NCBI GenBank assembly: GCA_965114465.1
Contig: CBCOYO010000039.1
Coordinates: 1-24,485, forward strand
From: COE1 sp965114465
GTDB lineage: Bacteria; Bacillota; Clostridia; Lachnospirales; Lachnospiraceae
Reading direction: 5' to 3'
DNA: 24,485 nt
Within the stretch, counting starts at the first letter, position 1. Each line of letters begins with the position of its first letter. The position numbers were made by a program, and so were the translations under genes. The notes below the pieces were generated by a model. The model made no database searches, had not been told where the DNA came from, and saw nothing but the letters and a program-made list of their open reading frames with translations. Shown piece by piece: positions 14,069-21,731 of the stretch.

Positions 14069-14392
14069 ATGTTAAAGGACAAATATTCATATATTGCAGT
14101 ATTTTCTTATGATGATGACGGTATATGTATTGAGTTTCCAGATTTGCCTGGCTGTTATCCTTGCGCCGATGCAGGTGATGCAGATATGGCACTGAAAAAT
14201 GCCAAAGAAGCTATGGGACTTCATATTTGGGGAATGGAACAGGACAATGAAGTTCTTCCCGATCCAACACCAATTACTGATATTTTCCTTGCGCCTAATC
14301 AAATTCCTGTGCTTATTGATGTGTTTATGCCTCCCATCAGAGAACGTATTGCCAGTAAATTTGTTAAAAAGACACTTTCGCTCCCAGCATAG
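14069..14392 (+). CDS. HicB-like antitoxin lacking its DNA-binding domain, 107 aa
   Basis: The partial RNase H-like HicB fold is clear: YIAVFSYDDDGICIEFPDLPGC, then DADMALKNAKEAMGLHI. It ends at VKKTLSLPA. The homologous HicB at 15661 continues there as AWLNETA with the ribbon-helix-helix/HTH domain. The codon that is TGG in that gene is TAG here (GCA-TAG-CTT versus GCA-TGG-CTT). TAGGAGG lies before the ATG. There is no HicA toxin gene beside it. It could be a decaying antitoxin or a DNA-binding-free partner of Uma2. A terminator follows 12 bases later. Confidence 0.75.
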   Translation: MLKDKYSYIAVFSYDDDGICIEFPDLPGCYPCADAGDADMALKNAKEAMGLHIWGMEQDNEVLPDPTPITDIFLAPNQIPVLIDVFMPPIRERIASKFVKKTLSLPA

Positions 14393-14403
14393 CTTGCCAC
14401 AAA

Positions 14404-14446
14404 AACCGCAACGATACTTTTTCAAAATATGGTTGCGGTTTCTTTT
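14404..14446 (+). terminator. Terminator after Uma2/HicB unit
   Basis: AACCGCAAC (14404-14412) pairs perfectly with GTTGCGGTT (14432-14440) and is followed by TCTTTTATATT. Confidence 0.75.
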
Positions 14447-14491
14447 ATATTATTCTTGCTGACAATAATCAGAAATTTAGTTATAAAGCAT

Positions 14492-15106
14492 TTACATATA
14501 CCTTAACATTTGTACAAGAACCTCTCCAGAAAGTTTATCTGTTTCATCTCTGTCCAACGACCGTAGTCCAAAATTTACAAAACCATTTCTTGTATAGAAG
14601 TCAATTAATGTATCTTTTTGCTCACATTCAAGATAAACTATCTTTCCACCAACAATATTTTGCATTTCTCGTACTTTATCAAGAGCAAGTTTTAGTAATT
14701 CATCTCCTGTAATAAGTTTATCGTAATCATTACTATAATTCTTTCCTAGTTGACCAATCAATGGTGCAGAAATTGTATATCTCTGTATTGTCTTATCAAA
14801 CTGCCCAAATTTAGCCATTCTACTTTTCCATTTCCTATTAGGCAGACTATCTTTATCAATGCAGAAAATTTTATTTGCTAATGTGTAGTACCCTACCAAA
14901 ACATATGTATTTCTAAAAGATGCCATTATTAAATAAGTACTTGAAATACTTTGCTTTGAAAACTCTATAGCAACATTTTTTAAAAAATGTTCTACATCTA
15001 AGTTCAATGGACAAGAAAACGAGGATACAATACCTTTTGCAAAATCTTCTCCCAAAGCTTCATCCAATAATATATCCCTTAAATTAACACCTATATATCC
15101 TGTCAC
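14492..15106 (-). CDS. GNAT-family acetyltransferase, probable toxin, 204 aa
   Basis: GNAT features lie in the second half: an ISAPLIGQLGKNYS strand and acetyl-CoA loop, the ITGDELLKLALDKVREM helix, a VYLECEQ strand and FYTRNGFVNFG. The start is GTG at 15106, which overlaps the stop of the 56-aa gene by four bases (GTGA). The order of a small gene then a GNAT gene, with overlap, matches the TacAT/KacAT-like toxin-antitoxin layout, in which the toxin acetylates aminoacyl-tRNA. That activity is inferred from organisation and fold only. The unit points against its neighbours. Confidence 0.75.
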   Translation of the reverse strand: MTGYIGVNLRDILLDEALGEDFAKGIVSSFSCPLNLDVEHFLKNVAIEFSKQSISSTYLIMASFRNTYVLVGYYTLANKIFCIDKDSLPNRKWKSRMAKFGQFDKTIQRYTISAPLIGQLGKNYSNDYDKLITGDELLKLALDKVREMQNIVGGKIVYLECEQKDTLIDFYTRNGFVNFGLRSLDRDETDKLSGEVLVQMLRYM

Positions 15107-15273
15107 TTTTTAAAAATACTCCTAAGTTTATCATCCCGAACATCTTCATACGTTCTACTTAGTTGTACATCCTTTGCATGTTTACCAACAGCGTGCTCCA
15201 AAGCAATAACTAATGATTTACTTAATTTCTTATCCTTTATGTCTATATTTTTTAGAATACTTTTTGTTGCCAT
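15103..15273 (-). CDS. Putative antitoxin of the GNAT pair, 56 aa
   Basis: The short protein starts MATKSILKNIDIKDKKLSKS and ends VRDDKLRSIFKK. Small proteins with this MATKSILKN opening are common upstream of GNAT genes in Lachnospiraceae elements. The N-terminal strand and following helices suggest a DNA-binding antitoxin, but no clear ribbon-helix-helix signature can be asserted. ATG at 15273 with GGGTGAT upstream is preferred over an in-frame start at 15294. A TATAGT on the minus strand (15316-15321) may be its -10. Confidence 0.65.
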   Translation of the reverse strand: MATKSILKNIDIKDKKLSKSLVIALEHAVGKHAKDVQLSRTYEDVRDDKLRSIFKK

Positions 15274-15660
15274 ATATATCACCCTTTCCGACAATTAATT
15301 GCACTAACCATAGCAACTATACTGAATAGAATTATAGAATATAGTTTAAACAAATCTTCTTACAATAATACTTTAGGTGAAAAATTTTTTATAATATGCT
15401 TGATTCAAAACTATTTTTCCAATATTTTCCTCACTTTCTATAAATTTTACATAAATCATTTAATATGTATAGAATATTAATATTATAAAACTTACACCCT
15501 TATTTGTAAATGCGCATATTAACCAAAATATATACTATATTATTACTCAATGTTATTAATATGATGCTACATCTTTCATGTTTTAACCTTTAATTTTGTC
15601 ATTGACACACGTATTTAATACGTATATAATAATATTATTACATATCAAAGGAAGGAACTA
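15274..15660. other. AT-rich divergent region between GNAT pair and hicB/int
   Basis: Almost 390 bases, very AT-rich and without a supported gene. The right end carries the hicB promoter and operator (15602-15630), the left end a possible antitoxin -10. The middle (about 15350-15590) shows nothing I can name. Confidence 0.5.
15602..15630 (+). promoter_or_regulatory. hicB-int promoter with a palindromic operator in its spacer
   Basis: TTGACA (15602-15607), a 17-base spacer and TATAAT (15625-15630) are both perfect consensus. The spacer is almost filled by a perfect 15-bp palindrome ACGTATT-T-AATACGT (15609-15623). A protein bound there would block RNA polymerase. HicB antitoxins are known to autorepress, so HicB is the prime candidate. 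Confidence 0.7.
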
Positions 15661-16065
15661 ATGGTTATGGCAAAATATATTTATCCTGCAGTATTCACAC
15701 CAGAAGAAGGTGGGAGTTTTTCTATTGATTTTCCAGATATTGATGGATGCTTTACCTGTGGTGATAATCTTGAAGATGGAATCGAAATGGCAAAAGATGC
15801 TCTCTCCCTTATGCTCACACACTACGAAGACGAAAAACGCATAATACCAGCAGCATCCGCTATCAATGACCTTACTGTGAACGGCGACCAATTCGCAACC
15901 TATATTTCCTGTGACACTACTGTATACCGTAGACTGATGAATAATATCGCTGTGAAAAAGACCCTGACAATCCCCGCATGGCTTAATGAAACTGCCACTG
16001 CTGCCGGCATTAATTTTTCACAGATATTACAAGATGCTTTAAAAGAAAAACTAAATATTTTGTAA
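15661..16065 (+). CDS. hicB: HicB-family protein without HicA, 134 aa
   Basis: The complete HicB layout is present. The partial RNase H-like domain (YPAVFTPEEGGSFSIDFPDIDGC, then EDGIEMAKDALSLML) is followed by a ribbon-helix-helix tail (VKKTLTIPAWLNETATAAGINFSQILQDALKEKL). GGAAGGA precedes the ATG; a second ATG is two codons later. No small HicA-like gene lies on either side. The integrase gene starts 24 bases downstream on the same strand, so the pair is probably one operon under a palindromic operator. A regulator role for integrase expression is inference. Confidence 0.85.
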   Translation: MVMAKYIYPAVFTPEEGGSFSIDFPDIDGCFTCGDNLEDGIEMAKDALSLMLTHYEDEKRIIPAASAINDLTVNGDQFATYISCDTTVYRRLMNNIAVKKTLTIPAWLNETATAAGINFSQILQDALKEKLNIL

Positions 16066-16089
16066 AAATCTAAATATAAGGAGTTTCCC

Positions 16090-17640
16090 ATGCGAATCGG
16101 CATCTACCCGCGCAAATCTGTCTACAGGGACAACAGTGATTCTGTATCGGTTCAGGTTGCGCTTTGCAAAGAATATGCAGGCATTATCTACAAAGACCAG
16201 CCGCTGGAATTTCGGGTCTATGATAAGGACGAAGGTTTCAGCGGCAAAAATACAAACCGCCCGTCCTTCCAAGAATTAATGAAGGACGTTACAAACAATG
16301 CACTGGATGTTGTAATGGTATACAAATTAGACCGTATCAGCAGAAATGTCAAAGAGTTCTCTACTATGTATGAAACCTTTGAGGAACATCATGTATCCTT
16401 TGTATCGGTTAAAGAATCGTTTGATACCTCCGCGCCAATCGGAAGAACGGTTATGTATATCTTAGCAGCATTTGCACAATTAGAACGTGAAAACACTTCT
16501 GAACGTGTCGCCGACAATATGCTTGCATTGGCAGAATCTGGTCGCTGGACGGGCGGCAAATGCCCCTCCGGCATGAAGTCTATCAAAAAGAAAATCGGCG
16601 CAAAAGAGCACGCCTACTTAATGGTTGACCAAGACGAAATATGGCGCGTGAAACTGCTCTATGAACTGCTTATCGGCGGTTACAGCATAACGAAGCTGGA
16701 ACGGCACTGCCGTGATCATGGTATCAAAAGCCAAAACGGCGCATTTTTAAACGCTTCCGCCATTTACAATATTATTACAAACCCTGTATATTGCCAAAAT
16801 GACATGGAAGCCTACTACTATTTTGAGGAACAGGGCTGTAAACTGCCGCCGCCTTCTCTTTTTGATGGTACGCACGGATTAATGAGCTATGGCAAACACA
16901 CAACAGAAAAGGACAAGAGGCTGGTTCAATCAAAAGATAGCTGGACAATTTCTATAGGCATCCATGAGCCTGTTGTAGCTGCAAGTGACTGGATCAATGC
17001 CCAGAAACGATTAGGCGTCAATAAAACATTTCGGAAAGGCAAGCATTCTGTCGGCATTCTCAAAGGCGTACTGACCTGCAAATGTGGCGCCAAGATGACT
17101 GCCAGAACCTACGTAAAAAACAATATTCGCTTTTCCTACTACTTTTGTGATAAAAGGGTACGCCAAGGGCGTGAATACTGTGAATCCGAATATGTCCGTG
17201 TTGATATGATAGATAATTTGTTTTTAAAACAATTGCAGAAAATCAGAATTTCCCCTGACCATATCCAGCTACAGGATTATAGCGACGAAGAATCCAATAT
17301 CAGCGCAATTCAAAAGGAGCTGGAAATCGTAACTGCTTCTATCAATAATCTTGCAAAATCCTTGCGGGAAAATATTTCATCTCCTGCTGCAAAGTATATT
17401 GTGAATCAAATGGAGGAAGTAGACGCGCAAAAGACTGCTCTGGAAGCTGCTCTGCGCAGAGCGGAACAAATTGAACAAAACAAGAAAAATGCGGCGAATA
17501 CCATTCAAACAGTTTATAATAATGTCTGCTATCTGGTAGATAATTTTGACAAGCTGTCCTATGAGGAAAAAAATGAATTGATTCGCAAAACCGTGAAAAC
17601 TTGCCGCTTAGACGGAAATGAACTGAGCATTATTTTTTAA
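16090..17640 (+). CDS. int: Large serine recombinase (integrase), 516 aa
   Basis: The resolvase N-terminal catalytic domain covers residues ~1-145: IGIYPRKS with S10 as the likely nucleophile, DEGFSGKNTNRPSF, YKLDRISRN and ERENTSERV. It is followed by the recombinase domain and a zinc ribbon near 325-365 (LTCKCGAKM, YFCDKRVRQGREYC). A coiled-coil and C-terminal region (KELEIVTASINNLAKSL) completes a typical LSR. AAGGAG lies six bases before the ATG. It catalyses attP x attB integration and, with a directionality factor, excision. The gene ends 23 bases from the putative crossover core, the usual location next to attP. Confidence 0.93.
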   Translation: MRIGIYPRKSVYRDNSDSVSVQVALCKEYAGIIYKDQPLEFRVYDKDEGFSGKNTNRPSFQELMKDVTNNALDVVMVYKLDRISRNVKEFSTMYETFEEHHVSFVSVKESFDTSAPIGRTVMYILAAFAQLERENTSERVADNMLALAESGRWTGGKCPSGMKSIKKKIGAKEHAYLMVDQDEIWRVKLLYELLIGGYSITKLERHCRDHGIKSQNGAFLNASAIYNIITNPVYCQNDMEAYYYFEEQGCKLPPPSLFDGTHGLMSYGKHTTEKDKRLVQSKDSWTISIGIHEPVVAASDWINAQKRLGVNKTFRKGKHSVGILKGVLTCKCGAKMTARTYVKNNIRFSYYFCDKRVRQGREYCESEYVRVDMIDNLFLKQLQKIRISPDHIQLQDYSDEESNISAIQKELEIVTASINNLAKSLRENISSPAAKYIVNQMEEVDAQKTALEAALRRAEQIEQNKKNAANTIQTVYNNVCYLVDNFDKLSYEEKNELIRKTVKTCRLDGNELSIIF

Positions 17641-17654
17641 TGTTCAGTTCTACT

Positions 17655-18302
17655 TTATATATAGATTGGTGTACCAATCAACCCCATCATATCATGCCCT
17701 AAGTGCTGTCGCTTATAGCCGAAATCCCTTCCAACACCGAAGTCATCATAATCCTGATAAGAAAACCCTTTTGCAATTGGCGAAAACGCTTTTAATCCGT
17801 ATTTTTTCACAAGCTTTCCGCTGTCATCTGCTATCTCGTATTCACCGACCATCCCCCCAAGAACCGCCTGATACGCCTCATAATAATACGAAAAATGTTT
17901 ATATTTCTCTTCAAGCCCCTCCTTTGTAATCTCCTGCGCTGTCAACTGTTTTGCAATATCATCAATATATCCTGTTGACTGATGATTAAATTTTCCGCCA
18001 CCCCGCACGGCTGCATAGGCAAGCAGCGTAATCCAGTCAAGATGCACCTCGCTTTCATAGCTCTCCACATCCAATAAGCAAGCCTTTTTCAATGCCTCGG
18101 AGGATACATCAAAATCCACCCATTTAATATAATCCCCAGAAGTAACAGGGATTCCCCTTTTTGCGCCACCCTCATACAGATAAATTCCCGAGGCCAGCAA
18201 CAGTACACTGAGAATCAAACAAATCATTACTCTGTTTCTCAAATTATCACCACATCTACTTATATACTCTATGTAATATATGACACATTTTCTTGTTTTC
18301 AT
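17655..18302 (-). pseudogene. M23 metallopeptidase, N-terminal fragment split by the element
   Basis: A single TM signal anchor (VMICLILSVLLLASGIYL) is followed by an extracellular helical domain (VHLDWITLLAYAAVRGGGKF) and the start of an M23/LytM domain: RQHLGHDMMGLIGTPI. The H-x3-D zinc motif (HLGHD) is present. The frame then runs into element DNA and stops after two more codons, so the second motif (HxH) is missing. The break point is the canonical GTP-[IV] step of M23 proteins. The C-terminal half should lie beyond the element's left end. Start: ATG at 18302 (GGAAG upstream, TATAAT at 18329-18334); TTG at 18242 with GGTGAT is a good alternative. Confidence 0.82.
17664..17679. other. Attachment-site core at the right junction (attR/attL)
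   Basis: GATTGGT-GT-ACCAATC has 7-bp inverted arms around an asymmetric GT. This fits serine integrases, which cut 2 bp apart in a short, partly symmetric core. It lies 23 bases from the recombinase stop and exactly at the GTPI break of the M23 gene. The left-end partner should repeat at least the GT. Confidence 0.65.
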
Positions 18303-18328
18303 TCCTGTTTCTTCCAGCACAAGCAAAC

Positions 18329-18334
18329 ATTATA
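18329..18334 (-). promoter_or_regulatory. Possible -10 box of the M23 gene
   Basis: TATAAT on the minus strand. A start near 18322 would put the ATG at 18302 about 20 bases into the transcript. The -35 is weak. Confidence 0.4.
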
Positions 18335-18468
18335 AGGAACAAACGAAAAAACATTTATTTTTTGAAACACTCATGTGCAATCGAGTAAAAAGATTTATCT
18401 TTCTCTACTTGCCGCGCTGGGCACTCGTCAACTATACTGACATTTTCCGCTGGGTGTCCATGTGTATA

Positions 18469-18515
18469 AAAAGACCTGACAAATACCAGCTTGTCCTGTA
18501 TTTGTCAGGTCTTTT
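18469..18515 (-). terminator. Terminator of the hpf gene
   Basis: AAAAGACCTGACAAATAC (18469-18486) pairs perfectly over 18 bp with 18498-18515 around an 11-base loop. The minus-strand RNA ends in a T-run (TCTTTTTATA). It lies about 25 bases after the hpf stop. Confidence 0.88.
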
Positions 18516-18539
18516 AAAATTTGATTATATTTTCATACT

Positions 18540-19073
18540 CTAGTGTTCTGGCTCTATTAATCCATACGTATTCGCCTTACGCTTGTATACTACATTTACC
18601 TCGTCGGTTTCCGCATTGCAGAACACATAGAAATCATGTCCCAAAAGTTCCATCTGGACGCAGGCATCTTCCGGATACATCGGTTTAATATCAAACTTCT
18701 TCGTACGTACAATTTTAATTTCGTCTTCGTCCTCTACAAAATCACGCTCCATAAAATCGGTTCTAAGGCTTGCTGCGCCTGCCTGCTGCTCTGCCCTGAA
18801 TTTATTTTTATATTTCTTTAACTGCCGCTCTATGACTTCCGCCGCTAAATCAATTGACACATACATATCATTGCTGACCTGCTCGGAACGAATAATATTC
18901 CCCTTTACTGGAATGGTGACTTCTATTTTCTGCCGCTCTTTTTCAACACTTAATGTCGCTTGTACCTCCGTTTCTGGCGTGAAATATTTCTCCAGCTTGC
19001 CGATTTTGTCCTCAACTGCCGCTTTTAAGCCGGGCGTTACGTCGATATTTTTTCCGCTGATAATAAATTTCAT
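18540..19073 (-). CDS. hpf: Ribosome hibernation-promoting factor, long form, 177 aa
   Basis: The N-terminal S30AE domain (MKFIISGKNIDVTPGLKAAVEDKIGKLEKYF; VEKERQKIEVTIPV; DMYVSIDLAAEVIERQLKKYK) is joined by a charged linker to the long-HPF C-terminal dimerisation domain (IVRTKKFDIKPMYPEDACVQMELLGHDFYVFCNAET). Long HPF pairs 70S ribosomes into inactive 100S dimers in stationary phase. ATG at 19073 is chosen because AAGGGA lies ten bases upstream, while GTG at 19082 would be too close. It is a stand-alone gene with its own promoter and terminator, and part of the normal host chromosome. Confidence 0.95.
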   Translation of the reverse strand: MKFIISGKNIDVTPGLKAAVEDKIGKLEKYFTPETEVQATLSVEKERQKIEVTIPVKGNIIRSEQVSNDMYVSIDLAAEVIERQLKKYKNKFRAEQQAGAASLRTDFMERDFVEDEDEIKIVRTKKFDIKPMYPEDACVQMELLGHDFYVFCNAETDEVNVVYKRKANTYGLIEPEH

Positions 19074-19108
19074 GATGTCCACATCCCTTCGTTTATAATT
19101 GTAATTTG

Positions 19109-19136
19109 ATTATATCATACTCACCCTTTTTTTCAA
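19109..19136 (-). promoter_or_regulatory. hpf promoter (extended -10)
   Basis: On the minus strand TTGAAA (19131-19136), a 16-base spacer and TATAAT (19109-19114) preceded by TGA, an extended -10. No other regulator site seen. Confidence 0.65.
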
Positions 19137-19172
19137 TATATTTTCCAAGAAAAAATTACTTATTTCCATCCC

Positions 19173-20123
19173 TTATGCAAAACCTTCACTCTGTTTTCCC
19201 ATAAACCATACAACTGCGCCGCTTGCTACCACTGCAATCACTGCAAATATCCATGTTTGGCAGAAGGCTGGAAGCAGCGCCACAAATACAGACATAAAAT
19301 TATAGACCATATGCATAAAAATACTCGGCAAAACGGAACGGCATTTCAACGCAACAAACCCAAGCGCTGCACCGACGGGGACTACATATAATCCCTGCAC
19401 CCAATTCATATGAAACACACCAAACAGCACTGCCTGAATTATAATTACAACTGGAGCCGAAAAATATTTCTGTAAATTTTTTAATATCAAACCGCGCAGA
19501 ATACATTCCTCTGAAATCGGCGCAAGCAGCACTGCCGCAAGCATCGCCGCTAATAAATTACCGCCAAGCGCTAAATCCATCATTTCTGTATAGTCTTGCA
19601 TTGTCTGCGGACTTGCCGCTTCAATCACACCAGATATTAAAATCGCCAAATAATACAATCCAAACGCAGCAATCCATATCATCAAAAAAACTCTGCCTTT
19701 TAACACTTTTTCCCGAAAAAAGCGTTTGTCCTCCATTGTCTTCTTGCGTCCAAAGATTAGCCAATAGAAAAATACCGCGACCACTGCCGAAACAACCGTT
19801 GCAATAACCGTTAAATTAGTCATAAAAACAGGGTCTTGAATAATCGGCTGCAACTGCGTCATTATATAATTCATATCACCGTTCGACTCCTCAATAAACG
19901 GCACTGCCTTCCCAACAATCGCCGTTACAGAAACCACTATCTGAATGCCAATAAATGCTGCCAATATTAAAATACTTACTACAATTCCAGCAAAAAATTT
20001 CCGAACAGGACTTGCATTATGATACTCCTGCGACATTTGTGCCTCCTGCCAAACTTGTGGCTGCGATTCCTGTATCTGTGACTCTCGCTGCCGACCGCTA
20101 AATACACCTTCTGTTTCCTTCAT
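19173..20123 (-). CDS. CPBP-family intramembrane glutamic protease, 316 aa
   Basis: After a Gln-rich cytoplasmic head (~40 residues) there are about eight hydrophobic segments. The CPBP/Abi motifs are in place: EECILRG (E205, E206, R210), LFGVFHMN (H238) and FMHMVYNF (H271, N275). Together these form the glutamic active site in the membrane. The family cleaves or processes membrane substrates such as prenylated or bacteriocin-related peptides; the substrate here is unknown. The ATG at 20123 follows GGAAG. It appears single; the intergenic region upstream holds the repeats at 20173-20381. Confidence 0.9.
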   Translation of the reverse strand: MKETEGVFSGRQRESQIQESQPQVWQEAQMSQEYHNASPVRKFFAGIVVSILILAAFIGIQIVVSVTAIVGKAVPFIEESNGDMNYIMTQLQPIIQDPVFMTNLTVIATVVSAVVAVFFYWLIFGRKKTMEDKRFFREKVLKGRVFLMIWIAAFGLYYLAILISGVIEAASPQTMQDYTEMMDLALGGNLLAAMLAAVLLAPISEECILRGLILKNLQKYFSAPVVIIIQAVLFGVFHMNWVQGLYVVPVGAALGFVALKCRSVLPSIFMHMVYNFMSVFVALLPAFCQTWIFAVIAVVASGAVVWFMGKQSEGFA

Positions 20124-20173
20124 ACCAGTTATATCTTCCTTTCCTTAAACAATTTTCCATAAATTATTGATTG

Positions 20174-20248
20174 TAACAGTTCAGATAACCCATTGAACTG
20201 TTACATATCCAGCCATTGGAAATCGCTTCGCGATGGGCTGGATACCTC
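20174..20248. repeat. 75-bp double-hairpin repeat, copy 1
   Basis: Matches 24411-24485 with only three differences. Hairpin one pairs GTAACAGTTCA (20173-20183) with TGAACTGTTAC (20194-20204). Hairpin two pairs TATCCAGCC-AT with ATGGGCTGGATA and encloses ATCGC-TTC-GCGAT. Confidence 0.85.
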
Positions 20249-20268
20249 CAACCACTACCTTTTATTAT

Positions 20269-20366
20269 GGGGTTGTCGCAATAAGCTTTGATTATACAAG
20301 ATATAGTGCAAAATACAATACAACATTACGATATCTTGTATCTGCTTCTCTTAATGCGACAGCCCC
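20269..20366. mobile_element. MITE-like insert, 98 bp
   Basis: The ends are GGGGTTGTCGCAATAAG (20269-20285) and the complement of GGGGCTGTCGCATTAAG (20350-20366), 15 of 17 matching. Inside, ATACAAGATAT and ATATCTTGTAT form an 11-bp inner stem. It has no coding capacity. A target duplication is not evident. Confidence 0.65.
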
Positions 20367-20391
20367 TACCTGAACTGTTACTATTGATTTA

Positions 20392-21684
20392 TTATTCCTC
20401 TCCAAAATACATTGGAAATGCTTTCACCGCCTCAGAAACCTCCATTCCGTCGCCAATCGTTTGCAGCATCTGCCACCAAGCGGCACGCGCCTGTGTCCAT
20501 CCTTTTGTTATTTGATAATAATCACTCAAATACGGCATAAAGATACTATATTCTGTCATAAGCATATCATTTATATAAATATTATCGATATCGCGCACTG
20601 GCCAGTAAGTTGTCGCTCGCACTGTCCTTGTATACTGTGTATCTAACTCTGTCATATATCGAATAAAAGTCTTAGCCGCTTCAATCCGCTTAGCATCTTG
20701 GTTATCAAAAATGCCAAATCCCCATATGCCGCCTTGCAGTTTTAAATTCCCACTGTTTGTTGGAAACGCCATTGGAAAAACCTCAAAATCCAGATTCGGA
20801 TTGTTAATCGTTTGACTAATTTCTATAGATACATTCCAACAAAATGACACTGCTAACTCCTTGTTACAAAACATACTTACTTCGTCCAAAGCGGCAGCCG
20901 TCGGTTCAAACGTAATGCCCTCCAAATCATAAAGCAACTCCAATGCTTTGATATTCTCCTCGCTGTCAATCGTATAACAGGTGTGCGCATCATCTGTAAA
21001 CGAACCGCCGTACAAATTATTGACCAATGCACGTGTTCCCTGATCGCCACTCTGATTTTTGCAGTAAACAACACCGACATGTTCCTGCCCATATGCAACC
21101 AATGCAGAAACTGCCTTAATAAAATCCTCTGTTGTCCAAGTATGCGTTTCTTCATCAATATACTGCAGCGCCCCCGCCGCCGCAAACATATCGTAATTAA
21201 TTGCCATACAATGCGCCGTCATGCAAATAGGAAATTCATAATATGCGCCACTGCTATGCCGGCAGGCTTCCCTGATATTATCATATACCTTATTTGCTGA
21301 CTCTGCGTTCCACAAATCAGCTAAATCGACCATAAGACCTTTTTCTCCCCAGTTAGCCACTAAACGCTCTGGCCCTTCCAAAATTAAATCCGGCGCATTG
21401 CCGTCTGCAATAGCCGCATCAATTTTAGCATCTCCATTTTCGTAATTTAAGTATTCAACGGAAACATGAATATTGGGATATTCCATTTGAAACGCCGATA
21501 TTAAATTTGAAACTGTCGTTGGATTCCCCCAGTTTCCTACAGGAAAAGTCCACAGTGTAATTTCAATATCCTGCGGTATAATATTTTCACTATCGGTGCT
21601 GTCTATTTTATTTTGTATCGCGCTACAGGCAGATATCACAGCAGCAGAGAATAAAGATATCATTATCAATACGATTCTTTTCAT
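20392..21684 (-). CDS. ABC transporter substrate-binding lipoprotein (family 1), 430 aa
   Basis: A lipoprotein signal with lipobox ISAC (Cys20) is followed by the solute-binding fold: ITLWTFPVGNWGNP, LISAFQMEYPNIHVSVEYL, DGNAPDLILEGPERL, then a C-terminal ARAAWWQMLQTIGDGMEV. This is the extracellular family 1 (sugar or oligosaccharide) type. ATG at 21684 (AAGGAAG upstream) gives the proper signal peptide; the longer frame adds a second hydrophobic start without a site. It lies 47 bases after the hybrid kinase in the same direction. No permease or ATPase is beside it, so it may serve as a ligand-presenting partner of the kinase. Confidence 0.9.
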   Translation of the reverse strand: MKRIVLIMISLFSAAVISACSAIQNKIDSTDSENIIPQDIEITLWTFPVGNWGNPTTVSNLISAFQMEYPNIHVSVEYLNYENGDAKIDAAIADGNAPDLILEGPERLVANWGEKGLMVDLADLWNAESANKVYDNIREACRHSSGAYYEFPICMTAHCMAINYDMFAAAGALQYIDEETHTWTTEDFIKAVSALVAYGQEHVGVVYCKNQSGDQGTRALVNNLYGGSFTDDAHTCYTIDSEENIKALELLYDLEGITFEPTAAALDEVSMFCNKELAVSFCWNVSIEISQTINNPNLDFEVFPMAFPTNSGNLKLQGGIWGFGIFDNQDAKRIEAAKTFIRYMTELDTQYTRTVRATTYWPVRDIDNIYINDMLMTEYSIFMPYLSDYYQITKGWTQARAAWWQMLQTIGDGMEVSEAVKAFPMYFGEE

Positions 21685-21731
21685 TCCTGAAATCTTCCTT
21701 TTCCTAAAATAGATGATTAAAAAATAGATAA

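Larger units (their letters stand above)
1..17671. mobile_element. Right-hand part of an integrated element (prophage or ICE/IME), left end outside window
   Basis: This stretch carries a phage-like CI/Cro control region, a Rep/VRR-NUC/PcfK/PcfJ operon, toxin-antitoxin cargo and a large serine recombinase at its right edge. The right boundary is placed at the central GT of the core at 17664-17679, where a host M23 peptidase gene is interrupted. The left boundary is not in the window. PcfJ and PcfK were named from conjugative plasmid pCF10 but also occur in gut prophages. No structural, terminase, relaxase or type IV secretion genes are visible, so the class of element stays open. Confidence 0.85.
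20173..20381. repeat. Composite repeat with 12-bp terminal inverted repeats
   Basis: GTAACAGTTCAG (20173-20184) and CTGAACTGTTAC (20370-20381) are perfect inverted ends. Inside, from the left, are the 75-bp double-hairpin unit (20174-20248) and a 98-bp MITE-like insert (20269-20366). It looks like a small non-coding mobile element that received a second one. Confidence 0.6.

Noticed and set aside
14069..16065. Complete HicAB toxin-antitoxin modules
   Set aside because: Two HicB-type genes are present but no HicA-like gene of 60-80 codons could be found on either strand around them.
17641..17700. Integration into a tRNA gene
   Set aside because: No tRNA-like sequence at the junction; the interrupted M23 gene explains the site.
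18400..18460. Short direct repeat CGCTGGG in the gap between hpf and the M23 fragment
   Set aside because: Only seven bases and no structure around it; likely chance.
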